Below are positions 12,001-24,000 of a DNA stretch of 64,000 nt, one piece after another (position 1 is the stretch's first letter; each line of letters starts with the position of its first letter). Made by a program: the position numbers and the translations under genes. The DNA is from Pelecanus crispus (taxonomy: Eukaryota > Chordata > Aves > Pelecaniformes > Pelecanidae): assembly GCF_030463565.1 (NCBI RefSeq), contig NC_134676.1, positions 24,904,728-24,968,727 of the forward strand, written 5' to 3'. Below the pieces are notes generated by a model, which saw nothing but the letters and a program-made list of their open reading frames with translations, was not told the DNA's origin and ran no database searches.

Positions 12001-15000
12001 TACAGGTAACATTATTTACAGACCTACATTTGTTTATCCTTACATCTAATTTAAACTGAATCAACTTCTGATTGCTCAGTCCAAGCAATGGTTGGCTCTT
12101 GCAGCCGTTTACCAAAAGTAAGCGTAAAACAATAATTGCATCTTGTTGGTTCAGTTGCTATTTGAAAAAAGCTGTTTGCTGTTGCATCTGGTTCCTACCA
12201 TTACTAATAGAATTTATTTTCCAGCTTATATCCAGGAAGTAAAGTTTCCCTCAGTGATACAATTTACTGTAATATTTTCTCTCTAATAACACAGCAAGTG
12301 TAGTTGCAGAGCATTTTTTAAACAGTCATACTATTTCAGCTGTATTCTTCTTCCTTGTTTCGTTATAGTCTACTTAATCTTTAATTTTGGCGTTGTTTCT
12401 CTGTTTCTTTCTTGAACAGATAAGATAAAGTTAGTAAATTATCAATTTTATTGCATTATGATACATGGAGTTTGGGAAATGTATTTATTTATAGTTTTAT
12501 GTAGACAAAGAATATGAAATACTAAGCCATGAAAGAAATGGCCAAGATTTCATGTGTGCATATATTTTCACTTGCATGTTGTTTTTTATTAATCTCATGT
12601 CAGTTACATTGTCCCTAAGTACAATCTGATTGACTGGTAGCAAGATAACAACACATGACTGTAAATGGTTATTTGAAGAGTTGCATGTAGTGATTGGTTT
12701 TATGCGAAATGTTATATTACAGTTTTTGAAGGCCCGCCTTCATTTGGTCAATTAAACTTAACATGTCTTTCTGAGTTTATACTGCATTTGTTAATCTAGA
12801 TAATACATAAATGACTGCTTCCTTGTATCAGCAGGAGATGAGGTATCAGCATTTCAAAACTAGGCAGTTCTGTGTTTTCCTGTCTCTAACAGACAACCAC
12901 TTGCTGGCATTTATGGCAATCCTACTAACAGTAGCGCTCTGCACTAATCAGGGACCCTGCATACAAGTTCATTAAAACAGTCCAACTTTAATCATTAATT
13001 AAACTTGTTGGACAGGCTGAAATTAATATGATCTGCTGGTGCTGTGACTATTCTAGTGTTTGTTCTGACAAAATGTAGTTGGTCAGTGACAGGGCTGTGT
13101 TTTCTGCATGTCCAGGTGAAGGTAATGAATGACAGAAAGCTGTTAGGTTCCCTTTAAAAAAGAGTATCTGCTTTGTATCCTGCACTTTGGCATAGATGTT
13201 AGTTTTAGTTGGTATTAGATGTTGTTTTCCTTTTATTTTGACCTTAATTTGGCACATTTCATATTCTTTCTGATGTTCTTGGGGTGGGTAGTAGAGTTCA
13301 GAGCCTTGAACTTAGTTTTGAGGGGGTTCCCATTCAGCTGCCATGAGGTTGTACCAGAGCTGCACTAGCAATGTGTGAGAAACTAGACATAGGGCAGTCC
13401 AGTGGGAGGCTGTTCATGACTTAATGAAGTACTGTTCTTTAATGAATTTATAGATTCAGGGTAAAATTCAGTGTTTTTTGGGGGGATGGGAAACTAATGC
13501 GTTCTAAGAGTGCTAATACTTAACCTTTTGCTTTCATGCAAGCAGCTTCATTTATCATAAACTTCTAAGTGAGATTCAAAGTTTCAGTAGTCCAGTGGAG
13601 AAGCTCCTAAGGCATTAATGTCAGAACTCAGTTGGTGTCAGAGAGATAGAACAGAGGTGGTAGGCTTAATTTTCAGAGTTAAATCATCAATATGCTGAAT
13701 TGTTGATGAATGAACATCATACAGAAGTATGCCAGTAGAAGGGAAAAGCAAGCATCTTGCCTACAGTGGTATGAGACAATTTGAAGAAACTGTAGTAACA
13801 TGGAAAAAAAATTCTTTACATAAAGCGTAGATGGAAATGTTGTCTTTCATTTTTGTCTTCCATAAAAATAATATTGGCTAGGCTATTTCTAGAGAATTCC
13901 TGTTATAGATGAGTGAGACTTTTAACAAAAAGTCTTGCCTTCAAACACAAGCCCTGCATGCAGCTCTTTTCAGATTGTTGGTGTTTCACTCTTCTGCTTT
14001 GTTTTCCCTAAGGCTAAAATTGCCTAGCCTTTTATGCATGCTCCCTGCATTGTATGCCAAAACCTATCTGAGTACTTATGCACATACCAGACTGGTTTTG
14101 CAATAAAATTAATACAGGTACAGTGGCTAGCGTTAAGAGAAAAAGGTATTTAATGTAAAATACTGTTAGGTAAACATCCCTTTTAGTAGCAAGCTCTGTG
14201 TGTGTGTTCTTGTATTTCTTTAGTTATGGTTGAAAATTTTAAGTTGCCATTATTACCATAACAACATGTAATTTTTTTTTTTAATTGTGACTGAAATAGG
14301 GAGGCAGATAGTAAGTCCCTGCCAGCGAGAGATCCTCCTGTGATCCTCCTATGATACTAAACACTGCAGCAAGTTTTACTCTTTGAACGCAAGCTATCTT
14401 TTAAGTACTATCAAATTATTATCTTCCTCAGCAACTAATTCATATATAACTGAGCTATTAATGTAGTCACCAAGTGGACATCTTGTTGACTGTGTGGGTT
14501 TCTATTAGCCCCACTTCAGTCAGTTGCCTGAGTCTCTATCTTTCAATCAAGTTGAATGTTGGTTTGTTGGGGTGGGCGCATAGAAGCCTGTATTTCTGAA
14601 GCTGGTATCTTCTTAACTTATATTTGGGTTTGTTTCTCCAAGTCACTTCTTTTTTTTTTAATATTGTCAAAAAGGTTAGTGAAAAGGCAGCCATTGATTG
14701 CACAGACCACTAAGATCAGTTACATATGTAAACTCTTCTGCTAGCTAAAGATGAAACATAGTTGATTTATATAATCAGGATTAATAGTACATAAATTACA
14801 GTAAACTTATGTACCTCTTCTGCCAATAGAGTGAAACTGTCTATTTAAAATCCACAACAATTAAAGGAATAAATTTTCAAGTGAGTAGCAACTAGTTGTT
14901 TTCCTCCCATGGCTGATTATGTGGCAGACATCCCGTATAAATATAAAATTATTTATTATAATGAACATGACAAAATGACTTTTTTTTTGTGTCTTGTTTT

Positions 15001-18000
15001 GTGCATCTTTGCACTTCTGGTCTTCATAATCTACAAATCACTATGTGGGTTTTATTTCTTACTTCAAAAATGCAAATACTGTCTGTTTCTGTAGAGTTTC
15101 AGTAACTGTAATTCTGTTTTTCTTAGAAGATTGAATAGTAACTTAATCTGTCTGGTTTTGTCAATACCAAAGTTTTTATCCCTGACTGCACTTAGTCATC
15201 CTCTAGATGGAAAAGGTAGAAGACAGACCTCTGATTTATTTAAAATTAGACATACCAGCAGGGAAGATGACCGGCCTGGCTGAACAGGGAGCTTTTGCTC
15301 AAGAAAAAAAGGAGAGTTTACCACCTTTGGAAGAAGAGGCAGGCAACTCAAGAAGAGTACAGGGAGCTCGTTAGGTCATGCAGAGAGGAAATTAGAAAGG
15401 CAAAAGCCCAGCTAGAACTCAGTATGGCCACTGTTGTAAGAAATTATTAAAAATGTTTCTACAAATACATTAATAACAAAAAGAGAGCCAAAGAGAATCT
15501 CCATCCTTTATTGGATGCAGAGGGGAACATTGCCACCAAGGATGAGGAAAAGGCTGAGGTACTTAATGCTGCTTTGCCTCTGTCTTTAATAGCCAGACCA
15601 GTTATCCCCAGGATATTCAGCCCCCTGAGCTGGAAGACAGGGATGGGGAGCAGAATGAAGCCCCCATAATCCAGGAGGAAGCACTTAATGACCTGCTACG
15701 CCACCTGGACACTCACAAGTCTATGGGGCCGGATGGGATCCACCCAAGAGTACTGAGGGAGCTGGCAGAGGAGCTTGCCAAGCCACTCTCCATCATCTAT
15801 CAGCAGTCCTGGTTAAGAGGGGAGGTCCCTGATGACTGGAGGCTTGCCAATGTGACACCCGTCTACAAGACGCCTGGGAAAGAAGGTCCGGGGAACTACA
15901 GGCCTCAGTGCTGGGGAAGATTATGGAGTGGTTCATCTTGAGTACACTCAACAGGCATGTGCAGGTCAACCAGGGGATCGGGCCCAGCCAGCATGGGTTT
16001 ATGAAAGGCAGGTCCTGCTCAACCAGCCTGATCTCCTTCTGTGACCCGTCTAGTGGATGAGGAAAAGGCTGTGGATGTCATCTACCTGGACTTCAGTAAA
16101 GCCTTTGACACCATCTCCCACAGCATTCTCCTAAGGAAACTGGCAGCTCATGGCTTAGGCAGGTGTACTCTTCACTGGGTAAAAAGCTGGCTGGATGACC
16201 GAGCCCAGAGAGTTGTGGTGAATGGAGTTAAATCCAGTTGGCAGTGAGTCACGAGCAGTGTTCCCCAGGGCTCAGTTTTGGGGCCAGTCTTGTTTAATAT
16301 CTTTATCAGTGATCTGGATGAGGGGATTGAGTGCACCCTCACTAAGTTCGCAGATGACACCAAACTGGGTGGGAGTGTCGATCTGCTGGAGGGTAGGATG
16401 GCCCTGCAGAGGGACCTGGACAGGCTGGAACGATGGGCCCAGGTCAATTATATGCCAGGTCCTGCACTTGGGTTACAACCACTCCATGCAATGCTACAGG
16501 CTTGGGGAAGAGTGGCTGGAAAGCTGCCTGGCAGAAAAGGACCTAGGGGTGTTGGTTGACAGCCCGCTGAACATGAGCCAGCAGTGTGCCCAGGTGGCCA
16601 AGAAGGCCAACAGCATCCTGGCTTGTGTCAGGAATAGTGTGGCCAGCAGGAGCAGGGAAGTGATTGTCCCCCTGTACTCGGCACTGGTGAGGCCACACCT
16701 CAAATACTGTGTCCAGTTTTGGGCCCCTCACTACAAGAAAGACATTGAGGTGCTGGAGCGTGTTCAGAGAAGGGCAACAAAGCTGGTGAAGGGTCTGGAG
16801 CACAGGCCTTATGAGGAGCGGCTGAGGGAACTGGGGTTGTTTAGCCTGGAGAAGAGGAGGCTGAGGGGAGACCTTATTGCTCTCTACAACTACCTGAAAG
16901 GAGGTTGTAGTGAGGTGGGTGTTGGTCTCTTCTCCCAAGTAACTAGCAATAGGACAAGAGGAAATGGGCTTAAGCTGCACCAGGGGAGGTTTAGGCTGGA
17001 AATTAGGAGAAATTTCTTTACGGAAAGGGTGGTCAAGCATTGGAACAGGCTGCCCAGAGAGGTGGTGGAGTCACCATCGCTGGAGGTGTTCAAAAAACGG
17101 GTAGATGTGGCACTTTGGGACATGGTTTAGTAGGCATGGTGGTGTTGGGTGGATGGTTGGACTGATAATCTTAGCGGTCCTTTCCAACCTTAATGATTCC
17201 TAGTTTTTACTTTCATTAAAAAATAATCTAGTCACCAAGCCAGGAAGCATGAAATTATTACTCTACCCTTAAATGGTTTAGTGGTGGACTTAGTAGTGTT
17301 AGGTTAATGGTTGGACTGGATGATCTTAAAGGTCTTTTCCAAGCTAAACAATTCTATGATTGTGTAGTTGACAATGGTAGTGGCTGTGCATGGTCCTGCT
17401 GGACAAGCTATGGCTCTAAAAAGGACTTGGTTCTTGCTTCTGAAAATATTCTGTAGTTATTAAAGGTCTGTTGCCTTTTTCTTAATGTTTACTATAAACT
17501 ACCTCTTGAACTAGAATCTTGCTATACAAAGATCATTTTTATACTTTCAGGTCCGTTGGGCCACGGCTTGTGTTGAGAATGACATTAGGAGCAGAAATTA
17601 CTAGCCAGCTCAAGGCTTCTTCATACATAGCATCAGGCCGAAACCTTTTGAGATGGGACCTGTCACCAGAGCAAATTAGAACAAGAACAGAAGAACTGAT
17701 CAGGAAGACAAAGTATGTATATGACAGTGTCGGGATGCTTGATATTGGAGAAGTAACACATGAAAATACTGTACGGGCCTTGGCAGATATAGAAGTGGAA
17801 TATGCAGGTTAGTGTATGTTTTCTGTGATTCTTTCCATAAAGCATTCCATCTGCACATAAAGAATCATTGTGAAAAGATATTAGTTGCTTGCAATTCTGA
17901 TCCATGCTGTTGTAGTGTAGAATATGTAAAGGCCTCTCAAGGGTCCTCTGGTCATTAGAATCTTTCAGGACCTCTCAGCAATATGTGACATGATCAGCCA

Positions 18001-21000
18001 CAAAGTTCGGCTGCTTTATTCTAGAGACAAAAATAAGGATTAGCAAAGCTGTTGATCTCCGATTCATCCAGAGAACTGTATTGGTCACCTGTTTTCTTTT
18101 TGCATGTGAAGCTCCATAGAGTCACATTTTCTTTTCCAACTGTGTACAACCACTAGGGGACAATGTGGAACAGTGTAGGCTACAGCGTCTGTGGTATGCC
18201 TAGTACATTTAAACCTGATAAGCAGTACTTTTTTCAGATGCTGCAGAATCTGTGACAAGCAAGTCAAATGAAACAATGGAAAGGTTGTAAGCTCCTAGTG
18301 GAGAAAATGTGGTGGTTGAGAATGGGGAATTTTTGAATGCTTTTTTGAAAGAAGACTGCTTTACCTTTATATTATGGCCTGCAAGGCCTTGAAGAATCCA
18401 GGGAGAGGTGTTGGTCATGCAGTCACATCTAGATTGTTCTGAATGAATTATCAAGACATGCCAATACATGAGTTTAATGGCCAAACACAGGTCATTCAGT
18501 TAATTTGTTAATAATTGTCAGTCAGAGGAGATGGGAAGAATAAATATGTGCGTCGGGTAGCTTTGTTTTGAAAAACCTATCAGATGGTGGCTGCATGACT
18601 CTCAAAAAGTAGTCAGTGTAATAAAATACCAGGTTCTCTTAAATCCTCTAAAAAGAATCTGCAATAGCAACAGAAGTGCTGAAAACAGCCACCTTGGCTT
18701 GGACCAAAATCTTTACCTAGCAAAAAAAAAAAAGAGCAGCCTGCAGCTCAAATGATTGTACTGTAGTATTAGTCTGGCTTTCACATTACTTAGAATTACA
18801 GTTTAGGCATATCCAGTGAATTGACTGGAATTGATGCTGGCAGAAAGACTGAATAATCTTCATCTGAACAGCTTCCTGTCAGATTCAGTTTTAATTGTAC
18901 CAATGTATTTCATAAACACTGTAAGCCTTTTCATCAAGGTATAAAATTCTCTGCTTTAAATTAAATTAGAAGGAAAATCTATGTTTAATTCAGAAAATAG
19001 TGGCCACCAACTTCTCAGCATAACCAGCAAGACTTGCATCTTCCAAGATATACTTTTTTTCTCTACATACTGTTGCTGTAGGGGGTCATATTTAAGCTTT
19101 TAATGCTAATCTTCAAAGCTGTATGTGAAATTAGCATGACTTACCTTTGAAACAGCCCATGGCATATGATAAGGATGTATTACCACAGCAAGACTTCCAT
19201 TAGAACCTTGGATATTTAAGGCCTGTGTGTCCCTTTCACATGTACATGAAAGACCTACCTCAGTAACTAGAACTTGCTATCTGAAAAGACACAGATGACA
19301 ACAGGCGTTACACTTCACTTGGAAACTGCCAAAACTCACTTCATCATTTTGAAACATCTTGGCATGAGGTCAGGAGGGGGGGAAAAAAGTTTTCTATGGA
19401 CCTGAAGAAGAACCACGTGCCCATGTTTGCATTGCAAAGGTTTCTGAAAGGCTGACAGTATCTCAGGGTTTGATAAAACAACTTCAGATTACATAAAATT
19501 ACAAAGCTTTAAATCACCCTAAAATGTTATTACTCGAAAATGTGCTTTTGGGGAGGTGGAGCAGAGTGAAATTATAATTGGTTTTGAATTAAGGTAATTC
19601 AGCTGGTCTAAGGATTCATTTCTATTTTAGCATTTCTATTCAATGTCATTATGAGATGCAATATTCTTTAAATGATCAAGGATTTACTTAATCTCAAAAG
19701 TGTATTCTAAAAAAGTAGTATAACTCAGCTTCTGATCTCTAGAAGTTCAGAATACATAGATAGCATCTTCTGTGTTTGCCTTATTGTTTCTCCTTAAACA
19801 CAGAAGAGAAGATGGGGATTTGACACTGTTCTCATAACAATGTAAAATTAACTTCAGGACAGATGGGCCTGTTTGAAAGACCAAGAGCTTTTCATTTTAA
19901 ATGCTAACATGGAAGCATTTGTGCCAGCTATGAAATAATGTCAGTCTTAACTTACAAATGGCTTGTCTTTCAAATTTCATGTATCATATTTATACAACTT
20001 TCAGCTGATTTTGTGGAAGTAAGAAGATGACATAATTAGGCTTGGGTAATAGATAGTTTCTGTAAAATGTTTATTTGTTATAATGGTGTGTGGTTTTGTC
20101 CTTTCACCTATTCATTTTTACATTATCACTGTATTTGCTTCAAGCCTGATCTGAAATGTCAGGTTGCTTTGGTACTTGTTTCTTATGTCTTCTATAAATA
20201 TCAGAAGGGTGGGGGGGGGAGTTCCATATCCTTAAAGTGTTTCTAGCCTTCTGTGTTAAGTGTTCATTGCCTTTTATTTAAACAGTGGAAAGAAGCATGT
20301 TGGATTTTCCCCAGCATGTCTCACCTGACAAAGAGGTACGCTTAGCAAGTACAGAAGCTGACAAAAAGCTTTCTAATTTTGATGTGGAGATGAGCATGAG
20401 AGAAGATGTGTTTCAGAAGATTGTTTATTTGCAGGTAAATCACAATGATATCTGCATAACTTGTGGAAACATAGGTAAAATTACAGCAGTGAAAAACCTT
20501 TCTCTAAAGAAGTTAGTATCTACAGCACTTTTCAAGATCCCCATGACTGTGTGTGTTTCGCCTGTGTCTGTACCAGTCAAATCTTTCCAGTGTGACACAG
20601 CTATACAAAAAGGCTGTGGTTCCATAAACACGTAAGCCAGTGTAACTTGGTGCTCCCACTCGTTACCTCTCATGTCTAGGTGTGTGTATCGTTCTCTCTC
20701 CATTGCAATAGCTTTGACTTTTGTCTAAACTTCCAATGAGCTGGTACAAGGAAGCTAAACTGGCAGAAGGAAACCCATCAGGAAAAACAGAATTTATTAT
20801 TTTATGTTGGCTGAGCTGCCGGAACTGGTTTCCCCAGAGCATCACCAAGTGAGGAGGAAGAAAAAAGGCAATATAGCAATGTATTTAGGTTGGCTTATAC
20901 TGCTTTTGAATTTGTGTCTAAAATTGTTTTTTATAGAAGTTGCTAAAAATTTTAAATTTTAAAGTTGAGTTTTAAGTTATGAAAGTAGTGAGAACATGTA

Positions 21001-24000
21001 ACTGGGAGTGACTTCTGAAATTACCTCTTTGATCTGCTAATTATAGATAGCTACATTGTATGATCCTCCTCCTATGTTGCTTAAGCCTCAAAATAAAACT
21101 AAGTCAAAAGATACATTTACTGTTGAACTAGTTTCTATCCCTTTTGTATTTCTGTTTAGCTTCCCTTCTAATTGAGCACCTACAGGTGTCTTGTGTTCTT
21201 CATTTTTACTGTTTATTTTGTAGCTCAAACAGGAAGAACATTTGTTTTTGTTCAAATGCATCTAGTGGCATTTAGTAATAATTTTCCAAAAGTGCAATTT
21301 AAAGGTAATGCAAGCAAGCTATCTAATATGAAAACTAAAATATATACACTGGTCAATGCTTCAGATGTGAATCTTCCCTTTCAACCCCACTGATTTTTAA
21401 GCTTCGTGTGGTGCTGATAGTATATTGGAGCCCTGTGTCTTGGAGTAATTGTTTGTGCTTTTTGCAGCATTGACTGGGAACCAGAATAATATTTGCAGCA
21501 CTTTATTAAAGTGCCTTCCAGTACCATTGTCTTCTGTTGCTGTGTTTTCTAGGCACATTTTCGAGTGTTCTCCTCTAGCTGGGTATTGTTGTTTATATGT
21601 TTGTGGAGGTATTTAATAGCCCATTTTGAGGACCTTCTGTTGTGTGTTGGCAGATAGTGCCTTATGTTGATTTTTTTTTTCTCCTCTGACTTATGTTGAT
21701 TTTTTTTTTTCCCCCTGCTCTGTTGCTATTAATTAAATGGTTTGATACATATTTATGATTTGCTGTGATTTTTCCCCACCCTCCAGTATACTATACACAG
21801 ATACATTTAGGGCTAATCTGCCATATCTGTGTATCTGTCTGTTTTTAATTTACAGGAATTTCTGATAGTATCTAGTGCAAAACTGATTGCTGTTATTCGC
21901 TAGTATTACTTTCTTTTAAACTTTTTTTTTTTTTAATCTTTTGGTGCTTTCCTACTGCATTTTCCTTTGCAGCTGTACTTGGCTTTTATAAGTTACAATT
22001 GTTGCTTCAATTTCCATTTATGTTTGTTAGAGATTTTTCTTGGCTTCACTGCAGCATGCAAGCATGTTTTAATACCAGTTTTTCAGAGATGCAACCTCTG
22101 AGCATATATCAACTTCATAATAACTATGAAAATAGTAGCAGTTTTTACTGTAGAACAGATGTGAAATTGCCAATAGTGCCAGACTGATCAAGTCTTGCTA
22201 TTTCCGAATCATAAAGTTCTTGTTAATTTTTACTAAATTTCTAATGCTTTTTCCTGTGAGAAACTCGTAGTTGAAAAGTCAGGTTCCAGGAGCACGTTAA
22301 AAAAAGGACTTCTACAAACAGAAATGCTTTGCTGAAATCATTTTATCAGTTTAAATGAGCCAGTAAAACATTTTGATTAAATCAGGTTTTTCATGGCCTC
22401 ACTGAGGATTTAATAGTTCAGGTATATGAATTCTGTTTCATGATCCTGCACAGGGGTCAGGTTAAAATGCAGTGAGGAGAATGAGAGCCCTCACACTCCT
22501 ACGTTATTTATAATACAGTCAGTCCACTAAAAGATGTAATTCTGCTTGATCTCAGTGACTTCCTGAATGTTTTTGCTCCCTTTAACGAGGACTAAACTTT
22601 TCCAAGTTAACAACTGTTTAGTATTCTTTAAGTTCTGCTTTATTTGAGAACTGTTGATGGTGGAAGATGTGTGAGGTTTTTGTATTTAATTAAAAAAAAA
22701 ACCCAACTGAAAATAATCTAGTCTTTCCCCACACATTAGGGGAAATTCCTGTATAAATTTATGTTGTTGAATATGCTCTAGATCTTATTCTTTAGAAACT
22801 TTTATTTTAGGGTCCAAAACTTGGGATAAAGGTGAATTTGGTAGTGAAACTATAATTTTAAATTTTATTGCTCCTAACATCTGCACGTTGGCTAGCAGAG
22901 GCATGCTTAAGAATGTTGCCAATCTTCTCCACCCACATGCCCTCAGGAAACTCAGCCTGATGTAAACAGCTGCTGCAGGTTTTGTTCATGATATTCTAAG
23001 TAGGTTTTGTTTCTTATTCTGCCTGAAGATTTCTTCATGGAATAAGGTAGCGTGGTTGTCCAAAACAAGTATGAAATGGTATATAAGATCATCAACAATG
23101 ACCATTCTAAAAGGTCTGGAAACTTCCAAAATTTCAGGTGTGTAGTGTATTTGAAATTAGCACCTCTGTTGTGGAAATTGTTCATCAAAGAAACACAGGA
23201 TGACATAGACCATCCTGACCAGACTGAAGTTCAGAGATGACCACAGAGCACCCTTGGTTCCTGTGCCTGTGAGGGTTTATATGCTTGCTTATCCTTAAAG
23301 AACTGACAGGTCTTTTTGAATGTGTATCATCCTTATCTTAAGCACGTCTATGATGCAGATAAACTTCACAAAGGCTAATATTAAGACTGGAAGCTATTTA
23401 ACATTGATTTCTTTTGAAGTATATGGAGAGATGTATAGTCATCAAGAGAAGAATGAGGAACACTAACTTACTTTTCTCCTCCTTTTTCCCAAAAGAGTAT
23501 TTCTTAGCTTTAGAAGGAGCCACTATTCACTGTCTTTAAGGGCTTAAAATTAGTGTTAGTGAATTCACTTCTTGTGCCTAAAATCTTTGCTGGGTTTGGA
23601 CCCAGGAGATTTTCAGGAACATGACAGTTCCATATGCCCAATGGGGGGGCAGGGAGATCCCTCACAATGCCTAAATAACTCAGTGAGACCTTTCACAATC
23701 CTCTGTCCTTAACTGTTATAAAAGCAGTGTCTTTTTATAGAGATAAGAGTACTCCATTTTTTTTTTTCAGCCTTTCTATTTTTGAGCCTTGCAGCACAGT
23801 TAGCACAATACAAATGTTAATGTAGTAGCATCTGCATTTTTCAGCCCTATCGTTTTGAAGATGTGCTTTTTCTGTCACACTAGTCTCAGGTCAGAAAAAA
23901 GAACTGTTAAATTGTGGCTTGTCCAGCGGAAAAACAATATGTGAAAATTCTGTTTGTTACAAATATTTTTGTACTCAATATCACAGCACTGATGCTCCTA

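Larger units (their letters stand above)
3073..17550 (+). other. NLN: NLN intron 1 (14.5 kb)
   Basis: Runs from donor GTAGGC to acceptor TACTTTCAG. It holds the 3' half of the CpG island, a 13-base C run, two old CR1-like remnants, a possible hAT remnant and the 5'-truncated CR1 at its 3' end (listed separately). The remaining stretches, including 3.5-5.2, 7-11 and 11.5-15.2 kb, show no coding content or recognised family. Confidence 0.85.

Noticed and set aside
22952..23206. 84-codon minus-strand frame
   Set aside because: Reads as hydrophobic text without a known motif. It is a single frame in intronic DNA with no support as an exon.
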